Shown one piece after another: positions 19,301 through 36,100 of a DNA stretch of 64,000 nucleotides. Positions within the stretch are counted from its first letter, which is position 1. Each line of letters begins with the position of its first letter. The position numbers and the translations under genes were made by a program. Source of the stretch: Actinomadura viridilutea (GTDB lineage Bacteria > Actinomycetota > Actinomycetes > Streptosporangiales > Streptosporangiaceae); assembly GCA_003001795.1 (NCBI GenBank), contig PVNI01000004.1:248001-312000 (forward strand), read 5' to 3'. Below the pieces are notes generated by a model. That model saw only the letters and a list, made by a program, of their open reading frames with translations. It had not been told where the DNA came from and ran no database searches.

Positions 19301-22006
19301 ACGCGGCCTCGGCGACCTGGCGCGGCTCCCGCTCCCGAGCCGAGCCGTCCGGCTCCACCCAGTACCGCTGCCGCTGGAAGGCGTACCCGGGGAGCGCGAG
19401 CACGCGGCGGTCCTCATCGGCGTAGAAGGCGTCCCAGTCGACCGTGCCTCCGGCGCGCCACAGCGCGCCGAGGCCGCTCAACAGGTATTCGCGGTCGTCC
19501 CGCCGTTCCTTCGGGTGCCGCAGGGACCCGAGCACCGTCCTGGAGCCGCACGACGGGTGCCGCCGCACGAAGTCGCCGAGCGCATGGCCCGGCCCGACCT
19601 CCAGCATCACCAGGGACGGGTCGGCCAGGAGCGCGTCGAGGGCGTCGCCGAACCGCACGGTCCGGCGCAGGTGCTCGCCCCAGTACTCGGGGCTGGTCGC
19701 CTGCTCGTCGGTGATCCACGTCCCGGTCACGTTGGAGCAGAACGGGATCTCGGGGGCGTTCAGGGTGACCCGCCGGACCTCCTCGACGAACGGCGCGACG
19801 GCGGCCTGCATGCTCGGCGAGTGGAACGCGTGCGAGGTGTGCAGCCGCCGGCAGGCGACGCCGGCGTCCGCGAGCCGCCGTTCCAGATCCTCGATCGCCT
19901 CGGTGGGGCCGGACACCACGCTGAGCGCCGCCGAGTTCACCGCGGCCAGGGACAGCTCGGGCCCGAGCAGGTCCAGGACCTCCTTCTCGGGCAGGAGCAC
20001 GGTGAGCATGGCGCCCGGAGGCATCGCCTGGACGAGACGTCCGCGGGCCGCCACGAGGCGCACCGCGTCCTCCAGTGAGAACACCCCGGCCAGGCAGGCG
20101 GCGACGTACTCGCCGATGCTGTGGCCGACCATCGCCCGCGGTCGCACGCCCCAGCTCTCCCAGAGCCGCGCCAGCGCGTACTCCACCATGAACAGCGCGG
20201 GCTGGGCGATCGCCGTCTGCCGCAGCCGCTCCGCGGCGCCGGCGTCCTGCGGGTCCTCGGCGAAGAGCAACGCGCGCAGGTCCTCCCCCAGGTGTTCGGC
20301 GAACAGGTCGGCGCACCGGTCGATCTCCGCGGCGAACAGCGGCTCGTGGAGGTACAGGTCGCGGGCCATGCCGACGTACTGCGCGCCCTGCCCGGGGAAC
20401 ATGAACGCGACCGGGGCGGGGGTGCCGGCCTCCGCCGGACCGGCCGGTTCCTCCTGCCGGCGCAGCGCCGCCACGGCCTCCTCCCGGTTCCGGCAGACGA
20501 CGGTGCGGCGGTATTCGAAGGCCCTTCTGCGGCACGACAGGGTGTAGGCGACGTCGCCGAGGTCCACGTCCTCGTGCCGGTCGAGGTGGTCGGCGAGCCG
20601 CCGCGCGTTCTCCGCCAGCGCCTGCGGCGTCCGGCCGGACAGCGTGAGCAGCCGGACCGGCTTGCCGGGCCCGCTCGGTTCGGGCGACGGCGCCTCCTCC
20701 AGCACGACGTGCACGTTGGTGCCGCCGATGCCGAACGAGCTCACCCCGGCGCGGCGCGGGCGGTCCGGCCGCCGCGGCCAGGGCCGCAGCTCGGTGTTGA
20801 CGAAGAACGGGCTGTCGTCCAGGCCGAGCTGGGGGTTCGGCCGCGTGAAGTTGAGGGACGGCGGGATGGCCTCGCGGCTCAGCGCGAGGGCCGCCTTGAT
20901 GAGGGCGGTGACGCCCGCGGCGGCGTCGAGGTGCCCGACGTTGGTCTTGACCGACCCGATCGCGCAGTAGCCGGTCTCGCTCGTGTGCTCGCGGAACGCC
21001 CGGGTCAGCGCCGCGATCTCGATGGGGTCGCCGAGGGGGGTTCCGGTGCCGTGGGTCTCGACGTACCCGACGGTGGCGGCGTCCACGTCGGCCACCGCCA
21101 GCGCCTCGGCGATCACTTCGGTCTGGCCGTCGACGCTCGGCGCGGTGTACCCGGCCTTGAGCGACCCGTCGTTGTTGATCGCCGTGCCGCGGATGACCGC
21201 CCGGACGGCGTCGCCGGCGTCCAGGGCGTCGGTGAGCCGGCGCAGCACGACGATGCCCGCCCCGTTGCCCGCGACGGTGCCGGCCGCGTCGGCGTCGAAC
21301 GCGCGGCAGTGCCCGTCCGGCGACAGGATGCCGCCCTGCTGGTACACGTAGCCGCCCTTCAGCGGCACGCTGACCGAGACGCCGCCGGCGAGGGCGATGT
21401 CGCACTCGCCGGACAGCAGGCTCTGGCAGGCCATGTGGACGGCGGTCAGCGACGTCGAGCAGGCCGTCTGCACGGTGACGGCGGGGCCTTTGAGGTCGAG
21501 CTTGTAGGACACGCGGGTGGCGAGGAAGTCCTTGTCGCTCGACAGCAGCGTCTGGTACGCGCCGGTCGCGTCGAACGCCGCCTTGTTCGCCATCACGTTG
21601 TACAGCAGGTAGGAGTTGAGGCTCGCTCCCGCGAACACGCCGATGCGCCCTTGGAAGGCGTGCGGATCGCATCCGGCCGACTCCAGGGCCTCCCACGCGC
21701 ATTCCAGGAACACCCGGTGCTGCGGGTCCATGACCTCGGCCTCGCGGGGGCTGTAGCCGAAGAACCCCGCGTCGAACAGGTCGCCGCCTTCCAGCACCCC
21801 CTTGGCCTTGACGTAGTCGTCCCGACCGAGCAGGGCGGGGCTGACGCCGGACGCGCGCAGCTCGTCGTCGGACAGGCGGGTGATGCACTCGCGGCCCTGC
21901 GCGAGGTTCTCCCAGAAGGTGTCGACGTCGGGCGCTCCGGGGAACCGCCCGGCCATGCCGATGATCGCGATGTGGTTCGGATCCAGGGCCTGGTCTGCCA
22001 TCTGCC

Positions 22007-22010
<4 letters not shown>
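16326..22010 (-). CDS. type I PKS module KS-AT-KR-DH-ACP (chain-extending, malonyl)
   Basis: The protein has 1894 residues. KS covers about 12-430 (Cys in QTACSTSL near 183, then [10 protein letters not shown] and [14 protein letters not shown]). AT covers about 510-830 (GHSIGEY near 630 and the malonyl-CoA signature HAFH near 727). The KR structural half is at about 930-1140 and the catalytic KR at about 1150-1340 ([13 protein letters not shown], then [13 protein letters not shown]). A dehydratase then follows the [12 protein letters not shown] (HxxxGxxxxP) near 1399 and [10 protein letters not shown] near 1577. A GGHS-type carrier is near 1798. Normal modules place DH before KR, so this order is unusual. 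The second DH motif has Ala where DxxxQ would put Gln. It follows the serine NRPS and should make the C2 extension and the double bond of the diene amino acid. The start overlaps the NRPS stop (ATGA). Confidence 0.95.
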
Positions 22011-25371
<3,361 letters not shown>

Positions 25372-25375
<4 letters not shown>

Positions 25376-28300
25376 GCCGGCTCCCTCGATCCGTCCTCGG
25401 CGTCGGGCAGCGCCTCGATCTGGTCCAGCAGCCGCTGCGCGACGTCCTCGACGCGCTCCACCCGCTGGATCTCGTCGTCGGCCGCGGCGGTCAGGCGTTC
25501 GACGACCTCGTCGGCGATGACCCGCACGGTCGCCTCCTTCAGCAGGACGGAGATCGGGATCGAGACGCCGAGCCGGTTCTCCACCTCGTTCCTCAGCTCG
25601 ACGGCCATCAGGGAGTCGAGCCCGAGCTCGACCAGCGGCCGGTCCAGCCCGACCGACGACGGGTCGGCGCGCAGCGTGTCCGCCGCGGCGAGCGCGAGCC
25701 GTTCGGCCAGCGCGCCGGACCGTTCGTCCGCCGGCAGGTCGAGCAGTTCCTCGCGCGAGGGCAGCCGGCTGGACCGCGCGGCCTTCGGCGCGGCGGGCGC
25801 GGCGCCGTCCCCGTCGATCAGGTCGGCGACCAGGGCCGACCCGGACGCGTCCTGGTAGCGCCGTCCCCACTGCGACCAGTCGACGGGCATCACCGCGATC
25901 TGGGGCGCGTCCTGCCACAGCAGGCGGTGCAGGACGCGGAGCGCCTGGCCGTGCCCGAGGGCGGCCATGCCGGGGCTGGAGCCGGGCGTGATGTCGTCCT
26001 CCCGGTCGGCCATGCCGGTCTGCGCCCAGATGCCCCAGTTGATGCTCAGGGCGGGCTTGCCCGCGTCGCGGCGCGCCCAGGCCAGGCCGTCCAGGTAGGC
26101 GTTCGCCGCCGCGTAGCCGGCCGCGAACGGCGAGCTGAGGATGGAGCCCGCCGAGGAGAACAGCACGAAGAAGTCCAGCGGCCGGTCCTCGAACAGCCGG
26201 TGCAGCACGCGGGCGCCCATCGCCTTCGGGCGCAGGTCCCGCTCCAGGTCGGCGGGCCGCAGGTCGAGCAGCGGCGTGACCTCGCCGACCCCCGCCGCGT
26301 GCACGACGCCGCGGATCGGCGGCCGGTCCTCCCGCTGCCAGCGGTCCAGGAAGGCGCGGACCGCGTCCTCGTCGGACACGTCGAGGGACTCCAGGAACAC
26401 CGTCGCGCCGAGGTCCTCGATCTCCCGGACGGCCGCCAGGCGCGGCTTCATCGGGTGGTCGGCGTCGAGCCCGGCCCACTCGGCGCGCGGCGGAACCGGC
26501 GTGCGCCCGACGAGGATCAGCCGGCGCGCGCCGGCGCGCGCCATCGACCGCGCGACGGCCAGCCCCAGGCCGCCGAGGCCGCCGGTGATGAGGTACGCCG
26601 CGTCCGGCCGCCAGACGGGGCGGCGGGCCGGCGCGTCCGGCAGCCGGGTGCGCACCAGCCGCGCCACGTGGCGCCGCCCGTCCCGGAAGGCGATCTGGTC
26701 CTCGCCGTCGTGGCGCTCGATCGCGTCGAGGAGCCGCGACGCCGACGACCGCGCCTCCTCGTCCGGGTCCAGGTCGATCAGGCCGCCCCACAGGCCGGCG
26801 TGCTCCTGCTGAATCGACCGGCCGAGGCCCCACAGCGTCGTCTGCCCGACGGCGAGGGGCGCGCGGTCCGCGCCGTCGGCCTCGGACCGCCCGGCGGGGA
26901 CGGCGCCCGCCGTCACCAGCCACAGCCGGGTCGGCTTGGTGCTCCTGGCCGCGGCGAGGGCCTGCACGGCCCGGACCGCGCTCATGCAGCCGTCCTCCTG
27001 CTCGCGCAGCGCCTGCCCGACGGAGTCCGGTTCGCTCGCCGGGTCGCGCAGGCCCCACAGGTGGACGACCTGGAGCCGCTCGTCCGGTCCCAGCTCCAGC
27101 TCATTCACCAGCCGGACGAGGTCGTCGGGGCCGTCGAGCCGCACCCGGGCTTCCCGCCCGTCGCGGTGGTATGCCGTCCCCGGGACGACCCGGACGCATC
27201 GCGTCCCGCGCCGCGCGAGTTCGTCGGCGAGCTCGTCGCCGACGCCGAGGCCGTCGGCCAGCACCAGCCAGGTCGACGGCGCGGCGGGCGTCGATTCCGG
27301 CGACGCGGACGCGTCGGCGGGCCGCCACTCGACCTCGTACAGCAGGTCGTCGTCGGAGAAGTCGTCCTGCCCGGCGTCCTCGGCGGCGTCGCCGTCGTAG
27401 GCGGGCGCCGTGTCGGCGTCGTGGACGCGCAGGTCCCGCCAGCAGGGGGTCTTGTCGAACGCGTAGGTGGGGAGCGGCACCCGGGTGCGCCGGTAGTCGC
27501 GGTCGAAGCCGTTCCAGTCGATGTCGACGCCGTTCGCGTAGAGCCGCGCGACGCTGGACAGCAGGACCCGCCAGTCGTCGTGCTTGGGCCGCAGGCTGGG
27601 CAGCAGCCGCGTGTCCGGGCCGGTCGGCACGCCGTCGCCGATCAGGCCGAGCAGGATCGGCGCCGGGCCCATCTCCACGAAGTTGCGGTAGCCCATCGCG
27701 AGCAGGCCGCCGATCCCGGCGGCGAACCGCACCGGCTGCCGGGCGTGCCGGCACCAGTAGTCGGCGTCGGGCGCCTCGTCCCACGGCCACAGCTGCCCGG
27801 TGAGATTGGACATCAGGGGGACGCGGGGCGGCCGGAACGCGACCTTCTCCGCCGCCCGGCGCAGCGGCTCCAGGATGGGTTCGATCAGCGGGGAGTGCGA
27901 CGAGGTGGTGATGCGCAGCCGCTTGGTCTGCACGCCGTCGCGTTCGAAGGCGGCGCAGAGCTCGTCGACGATCTCCCGTTCGCCGGAGATGACGGTGTGC
28001 GCCGGACCGTTGACGGCCGCGACCGACACCCGGTCCTCGTAGTCGGCGATCTCCATCGCGACGTCCAGCTCCGGCGCGAACACCGCGGCCATCGCCCCGG
28101 TGTCGGCGAGCGAGTTCATCAGCCGGGCGCGTTCGACGACCAGCGTCACGGCGTCCTCCAGCGACATGGCGCCCGCCGCGCACGCCGCGACGTACTCCCC
28201 GAAGCTGTGGCCGAGCACCGCGGCCGGTTCCACGCCCCACGACCGCCACATCTCCGCCATGGCGTACTGGACGGCGAACATCGCCGGCTGGGCGTAGGTC

Positions 28301-30186
28301 GTCTCGTTGATCAGCGTCGACGCCGGGTCCTCGGGGTAGAGCACCGACAGCAGCGGCACCTCCAGCAGCGGGCGCATCAGCTCGTCGCACCGCTCGAGCG
28401 CCCGGCGGAACGTGGGCTGCGCCTCGTACAGGCTCCGCGCCATGCCGACGCGCTGCGGGCCCTGCCCGGTGAACAGGAAGACGACGGAGCCGTCGCCGGC
28501 CGCCTCGCCCGCGGCGACCGCCTCGCCGGGCACGCCCTTGACGAAACCGGCCAGCGCCTCGGAGATCTCCTGGTTCGTGCCTCCCACGACCGCCAGGCGG
28601 TGCCGGAAGTGGGACCGGCCGGTGCCGGCCGAGAAGCAGATGTCGGCCGGGGAGGCGTCCGCGTCGGCGCCGGTCAGGTCCCGGTACCTGGCCGCGAGGT
28701 TGACCAGCGCGGTCTCGCTCTTGGCGGACAGCGCCAGCACCGACAGGGGACGGCGGGTGTCGGGCGGGGGCGCCTCGGGGCGTTCCGGCGCCTCGGCGAG
28801 GATCACGTGCGCGTTGGTGCCGCTGAAGCCGAAGCTGCTCACGCCCGCGAAGCGCCGGCCGGGCGGCACCGGCCATTCGGTCAGCTCCGTCGGCACGGCG
28901 AAGGTCGTCCCGGCGAACGACAGGTGCGGGTTCAGGCGGGTGAAGTGGACGTTCGGCGGGATGGCCCCCCGGTTCAGGCAGAGCACCGCCTTGATCAGTC
29001 CGGCGACGCCCGCCGCCGCCTCGGCGTGCCCGATGTTCGTCTTCGACGAGCCGAGGTAGACCGGCGGGCCCTCCTCGCGGCCGTAGACGTCGGCCAGCGC
29101 CTCGACCTCGATCGGGTCGCCGAGCCGCGTCCCGGTGCCGTGCGCCTCGATGAGGGAGACCTCGTCCGGTGCGACGCCGGCGGCCCGCAGCGCCCGGCGG
29201 AGCACGTCGCGCTGCGCGTCGCCGTTGGGCGCGGTGACCCCGGTGCTGCGGCCGTCCTGGTTCACCGCTCCCCCGCGGATCACGGCCAGCACCCGGTCGC
29301 CGTCCCGCTGGGCGTCCGACAGCCGCTTGAGGACGACCACGCCGCAGCCCTCGCTGCGCACGTACCCGTTGGCGGACTCGTCGAAGGTCTTGCACCGCCC
29401 GTCCACCGACACCATGCCGGGGAACTGGGAGAAGGCGATGCTCGGCAGCGGTGAGGCGATGACGTTGACCCCGCCGCTCAGCGCCAGGTCGCACTCCCCC
29501 GACCGCAGGCTCTGGCACGCCTGCAGCACCGCGACCAGGGAGGAGGAGCAGGCGGTGTCGATCGCCATGCTCGGCCCCTTGAGGTCGAGCACGTACGAGA
29601 CGCGGCCGGTCAGCACGCTGTGCGCGGTGCCCGTGCTGGAGTAGGCGGTGACGTCGAGCGGGCGCCGGAGGGTCTGCGTCGCGAAGTCGCTGCTGCAGAC
29701 CCCCATGAAGACGCCGGTCCGGCTGCCCGCGAGGCTCGCCGGGGCCACCCCCGCGTCCTCCAGCGCCTCCCAGACCACTTCGAGGGTCAGCCGCTGCTGC
29801 GGGTCCATGTGGAGGGCCTCGCGCCGCGCGATCCCGAAGAAGTCGTAGTCGAAGTGGTCGATGCGGTCGAGGAAGCCGCCGTACCGGGTGGCCATCTTCC
29901 CCGGCTGGCCGTGCCGGTCGGTGGAGAACTCGTCGGCGTCCCACCGGTCCGCGGGGATCTCCCGGACGGCGTCGACGCCGCTGCTGAGGACCTCCCAGTA
30001 CGTCTCGGCGTCGGTGATCCCGCCGGGGAAGCGGCATCCGATGCCCACGATCGCGATGGGCTCGGTGCGGGCCCGCTCGTGCTCTTCGATCGTGCGCTGC
30101 ATCCGCTCGATCGTCTGGTACGCGCGCTTGAGCGTGGCCGCCGATGTCCCGGTTCCGCCCGGCGCCGTCGTCTGCAGCGAAGCCAT
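25372..30186 (-). CDS. type I PKS module KS-AT-KR-ACP
   Basis: The protein has 1604 residues. The N-terminus has a helical docking stretch ([20 protein letters not shown], about residues 19-38). KS runs from about 41 to 460 (Cys in DTACSSSL near 211, [22 protein letters not shown]). AT runs from about 560 to 860, with GHSFGEY near 660; the substrate-signature position reads TSSH near 761, neither HAFH nor YASH. KR has [13 protein letters not shown] near 1199 and YAAANA near 1360 and should leave a beta-hydroxyl. There is no DH or ER. ACP is [11 protein letters not shown] near 1524. The hydroxyl made here would be the 3-hydroxy group of the acyl chain, the nucleophile for ring closure. The gene starts 1 nt after the preceding stop and overlaps the serine NRPS start by ATGA. 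Confidence 0.95.
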
Positions 30187-30187
30187 G

Positions 30188-33100
30188 TCAACGTCCTTCG
30201 TCGATCTGTTGGATCTTGGCGAGCAGCAGCGCCTCGATGTCGCTGTCGGGGATGTCGTCGAGTTCGGCGCCGTCGAGTTCGGCGCCGTCGAGCCCGGCGC
30301 CGTCGGGCGGAGCGCCGTCGTGCCCGGCGGCCGGTCGGACGCCGTCGTCGGCGGGTTCCGATGCGTCGGCGGCCGGTTCGGCCTCGAGCGCGATCTGCAT
30401 GCGCTCGGCGAGGAAGGGGACCAGCGCCTCGAGGGTCGGGAAGCGCCACGCGATGGTGGCGGGCAGCTCGACGTGCAGCGTCGTCTCCAGCCGCTTGCGC
30501 AGCTCGAGCGCCATCAGGGAGTCGAAGCCCATGCTCGCCAGCGGCGCCGTCTCGTCGATCTTCGACGGGTCGAGCTTGAGCACCTGGGCGGCCACCGTCC
30601 GGCAGTGCTCGACGAGGACGGCCCGGCGGCGACGGCCGGGTTCGACGGCCAGCAGCCGCCGGTGAATCCGTCCTTGCGACGGGGCGTCCGACGCCCGCGC
30701 GGGCGAGGGGGCCACGAGATCGGTGAGCAGGGCGGGCAGCAGGCCGTCGGCGGCGGCGGCCCGCAGCTTCTCCCGGTCCAGCGGCAGCACGCACGCCTGG
30801 GGCGTCGGTGCGCGCAGCAGCCGGTCCAGGGTCGCGACGCCCTGGTCCGGCGACAGGCTGACGATGCCCTGGGCCGCCAGCGCCCCGCCCCGGTCGGGGG
30901 TCGCCGCCAGTCCGATCTGCGACCACGGCCCCCAGTTGATGCTCATGGCGGGCAGCCCTCGGCCGCGGCGCAGCTGCGCCAGCGCGTCCATGAAGGCGTT
31001 GGCCGCGGCATAGTTGCCCTGGCTCGGGGAGCCGAGCACCGCCGCCGCGGAGGAGAAGAGGACGAAGAAGTCCAGGTCCCGGTCGACGGTGGCGCGGTGC
31101 AGGTTCCAGGCGCCGGCGACCTTCGGCGCCGCCACCGAGCGGAACCGGTCCCGGTCGAGCTGGAGCAGCAGGCCGTCGTCGAGCAGGCCCGCGGCGTGCA
31201 CGACGCCGGCCAGCGGCGGCATCGCGGCGTCGATCTCCTTCATGACCTTGGCGACGTCGTCGGGGCACGCGACGTCGGCGTTGCGGACCTCGATCCGCGC
31301 GCCCCGGTCGGCGAGCTCGGCGATCGTCCGCCGCGCCTCGTCCGAGGGGCCGCGGCGTCCGAGCAGCACCAGATGGCGGGCGCCCTCGCCCACCAGGTAC
31401 CTGGCGGTCTCCAGGCCGAGCGCGCCGAGCCCGCCGGTGATCAGGTAGGTCCCCGAGCTCCGGACCGGGGCGTCGCCGGGGCGCACCGCGACGGTCTCCT
31501 CGCCGGTGGGCCGCAGCACCACCTTGCCGATGTGCCGCGCCTGCGCCATGTGCGCGAAGGCGTCGGGCGCCTCGGAGTAGGTGAAGCCGGTCACCGGGAG
31601 GGCGGTGAAGTCGCCGCTGTCGAACCCGCGGACGACCTCGGCGAACAGTTCGGCGATCAGCGGGCGCCGCTCGGCGAGGGTCCGTTCCAGGTCGACGGCG
31701 AAGAAGGTGCGGTCGTGCCGCAGGAGCCCCAGGCCGAGGTTGCTTCCGGCGTAGATGTCCTGCTTGCCGATCTCGACGAACCGGCCGCCCGGCGCCAGCA
31801 GCCCCACGCCGCGGACCAGCGCCTCGCCGGTGAGCGAGTTGAGCACCACGTCGACGCCCCGGCCGCCGGTCAGCTCCCGCACCTCGTCGGCGAACCGCAG
31901 GGACCGGGAGTCCATCACGTGCCGGACGCCGAGGGAGCGCAGCAGCTCCCGCTTCTCTTCCGTGCCCGCGGTCGCGTAGACCTCCGCGCCGTTGCGGCGC
32001 GCCACCTGAAGGGCGGCCAGGCCCACGCCGCCGGTCGCCGAGTGGATGAGGACCGTCTCGCCCTCGCGCAGGCGCGCCAGGTACTCCAGCCCGTAGACGG
32101 CGGTGAGGAACGCGATCGGGGTCGCCGCGGCCTCCTCGGCGCTCAGGCCGCGCGGCATGGGCGCCACCAGCTCCGCCGCGGTCGTCGCGTAGGCGGCCAT
32201 GCTGGACGGCGCGACCGCCATCACCCGGTCCCCGACGGCGCAGGTGTCGACCCCGTCGCCGACGGCGACCACGGTGCCCGCGCACTCGCCGCCCAGGGGG
32301 ACGATCCCCGGCGGCACTCCGGGACAGATGTCCATGGCCTTGAGGACGTCGTTGAAGTTCAGGCCCGCCGCGGCGACCTCGATCTCCACCTCGCCCGGGC
32401 CGGGCGGCGTCCGCTTCCACAGCGTCGGGGTCAGGCTGCCCAGGATTCCGGGCCGGGTCGCGAGGATGCGGTGGTTTTCGTCCACGGCAGGGTCGAACGG
32501 GCGCCGCGGCCACTCCACGTCGGTCTCGGCCGGTGCGCTCCAGCGTTCCAGCCGCGGCGCGAGCAGCCTGCCGCCGCGCAGCGCGAGCTGGCCCTCGTCC
32601 CGGGGCCGCAGCACCGCGTCGAGCAGCGCGGCCGGCTCCTCGTCGCCGCCGCCGTCGGGGTCCAGATCGATGATCAGGGGGCGCAGCTCGCGGTGCTCCA
32701 GCATGATCACCCTGGCCAGGCCCCACAGCTGGGCCTGCTCGGGGTCGGGCGGGGCCGTCTCGCCGCCCGCGGGCTGGGCGCCGCGGGTCACCATGACGAG
32801 CCGGGGCGGCGCGTCGCGGTCCCCCGCCGCGAGTTCCTGGACGAGGTGGAGGACCGAGACGCAGCCGGTGTCCCGCGGCGCGTCCTCCGCGTCGGTCTCT
32901 TCGCGGAGTCCTCCGTCCAGGCTCCAGGCGTGCACGACGCCGGCGCAGGCGGGCATCGTCGCGCGCAGATCCGCCAGGAGGGTCGCGAGCTGGTCCCGGC
33001 TCGAGGGGTCGATCTCGTACCGGTCGGCGGCGAGCCGCCGGTAGCCGTCGCCGGCCCGCACCGTCACGCAGGCGCCGCCGCGCTCGGCGATCCCCGCCGC

Positions 33101-36100
33101 CAGCCGGTCCGCCACGCCGCCGGCGTCGGCGAACAGCAGCCACGAGCCGGGGGCGGCGTCCGCGGCGTCGGCCCGGTCGGGTTCGGCCGCCTCCCGCCAG
33201 CGCAGGTCGAACAGCGCGTCGGCGATCGGATCGGGGGCGCCGGCCCCGTCGAGGCGCCGCAGCGTGATCCCGCCGACCTCGCCGACCCGCTCGCCGTCCT
33301 CGTCGAACAGCACGACGCGGCCTTCGATCTCGTCGCCGGAACCGGCCCCGTCGACGACCGCGTGGGCCCATCGGGGGACGGCAGAGTCGGCCGAGAAGGC
33401 GAAGCGGCGGACCGCGACCGGAAGGTAGGGCCCGGCGCGCTCGGCGTCCACGCCGACCGCGGCGGCCAGGACCTGCAGGCAGCCGTCGAGCAGGGCCGGG
33501 TGCACCAGGTACGGATCGGCGTCGGCGGTCGCCGGGGCGCCCAGCCGCGCGACGGCCTCGTGTTCGCCGGCCCACATCTCGTGGACGGTCTGGAACGCCG
33601 GACCGTATTCCAGGCCCATCCGTCCGAGCGCGGCGTAATGTTCGGCGGGGTCGACCGGCGTCCGGCAGCGAGCGCGCACGGCGTTCAGACCGGCCGCCGC
33701 CCCGTCGTCGGCGGCGGGCGCCTCGGCTCGCAGTCGTCCGTGCGCCACCTCCGTCCAGCCGTCCGCGCCGGAAGCCCCGCGGTCGAAGACCCTGAACGAG
33801 CCTGTGTCGCCGGCCTCCGGCACGACGACCAGTTGCAGCGTTGCCTCCTCGCAGGTCTCCGGCACGACCGCCATCCTGGTGAGCCGGACGTCCTCGACGA
33901 CCGCGCCGCCGTCCCCGAGCGCCTGCCGCGCGGCGGCCAGGGAGGCGTCCAGGACGAAGCTCGCCGGGAGCACCACGGTGCCGGCGACCCGGTGGTCCTT
34001 CAGGTAGGGGAACCCGTCGAGGTCGATCTCGGCGGTCCAGTGGTGGCCCTTCGGCTCGGTCGCCGCGCGCACGAAGGTCTGCAGGGCCGGATGCCCGGTG
34101 TGCGCGGCACGGCGCCGCCGGTGGCCGTACTCGTCCTCGATCCAGTACCGCTGCCGCTGCCACGGGTAGGACGGCAGCCCGGCCACGGCCGGCGGCGTCG
34201 CCCCATGGACCGCGCCCCAGTCGACCGGGAACCCCGCGCAGTACAGCAGGCCGAGCTCGGCGAGGATCGAGCGGCGCCCGGGCTCGTCCCTCCGCAGCGA
34301 CGCCGCCACCACGCCGTCCGCCTGCTCGGCGAAGAGCCGGTCGCGGACGGCGGCGCCGAGCATCGGCTGCGGGGAGATCTCGACGAACACGTCGTGGCCC
34401 GACGCGACCAGGCCGGTCACCGCGGTGTCGAACAGCACCGGACGGCACAGGTTCGCGACCCAGTACTCCGCGCCGAGGTCCGTCCCCTCGACCGCCCGGC
34501 CGGTGACCGTCGAGATCATCGGGATCGTCGCCGGGCTCGCGGTGAGACCGAACAGCAGCTGGCGGAACTCGCCCGCGAGCGGTTCCATCAGAGGGCTGTG
34601 CGAGGCGTAGTCGACGGATTCCAGCACGCGGCAGAAGATCCCGTCGGCCTGCAGGGCCGCGGCGGTCCGCTCCAGAGCCGCCGTCTCCCCCGACAGCACC
34701 GTGGAGTCGGGGCCGTTGGCGGCGGCCACCCAGACGGACTCGCAGCCCAGGTCGGCGAGGATGCGCTCCGCCCGTTCGCGCGGGATGCCCGCCAGCGCCA
34801 TCCTGCCCTTGCCGATGGCACTGCGGATCACCCGGCCGCGGTGCAGCGCCACCCGGAGCGCGTCCGCGAGGCTCAGGGCGCCCGCGACGTGGGCGGCGGC
34901 GATCTCGCCGACGCTGTGGCCGACGACCGCGGCCGGCTCGACGCCGTAGGACCGCCACAGCGCGGCGAGGGCGATCTGGACGGCGCACAGGGCCGGCTGG
35001 CCGACGGCCGGGTCCTGCAGGCGGCAGTCGCCGGAACCGCCGGTCAACTGGTCGAGCAGCGACCAGTCGACGAACGGCCGGAGGATCTCCTCGCAGCGCT
35101 CCAGCGCCTCCCGGAACACCGGCTCGGCGTCCAGCAGGTCGGCGGCGATCGGCCACCACTGCGGCCCCTGCCCGGAGAACAGGAACGCCGCCTTGGGGTG
35201 CCGGCCGACGCGCCTGCCGCCCCACGTCAGCCCCGGCCGCTCCGCGCCGTCGCGGAAGGCCGCAAGGGCGTCGCGGAACTCGGCCAGGGAATCGCCGACG
35301 CAGGCGAGCCGATGCTCGTGGTGCGTGCGCCGCACCGCCGCGGCCGCGCAGAGCGCGGCCGGTGTGATCTCCTCCCCGGCCTCGGCGAGGAACGCCTCGT
35401 ACCTGGCGGCGAGTTCGCGCAGGGCCTGCTCGTCCCGGGCCGAGAGCGTCAGCAGGTGCGCCCGGCCGTCGGCGGGCTCGGCGGGCTCGGCCGACGGCGT
35501 CGGCCGGGGAGCCTCCTGCACCACCACATGCGCGTTGGTGCCGCCGAACCCGAACGAGCTCACTCCGACCAGGGCCGGGGCGTCGTCCGTCGGCCACGGC
35601 GTCAGCGAGACGGGGACGCGCAGCGCCAGCTCGTCGAAGGGGATGTGGGGGTTCGGCCGTTCGAAGTGCAGGCTCGGCGGGACCATCCGGTGCCGCACCA
35701 TCAGCGCGGCCTTGATCAGGCCGGCGATGCCGGCCGCCGCCTCCAGATGCCCGAGGTTGGACTTGACCGAGCCGATCAGGCAGGGGGCGGCGGGGTCGCG
35801 GCCCGCCCCGACCACCGCCGCCAGCGCCTTGGCCTCGATCGGGTCGCCGAGCAGGGTGCCGGTGCCGTGCGCCTCGACGTAGTGGACCTGTTCCGGCCGC
35901 ACGCGCGCGTCGGCGTAGGCCGCGCGCAGCACCGCCTCCTGCGCCTGCGGGTTGGGGGCCATGATCCCGTTGCTGCGGCCGTCCTGGTTGACCGCGCCGC
36001 CGCGGATGACGGCGTAGATCGGGTCCCGGTCCGCCAGGGCCCTGCCGAGGGGCTTGAGGACGACGACGCCGGCGCCCTCGGAACGGACGTAGCCGTTGGC

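Noticed and set aside
25376-27058. N-terminal extension of the serine NRPS
   Set aside because: It is an antiframe of the PKS gene with high-GC shadow composition; the ATGA overlap at 25375 marks the start.
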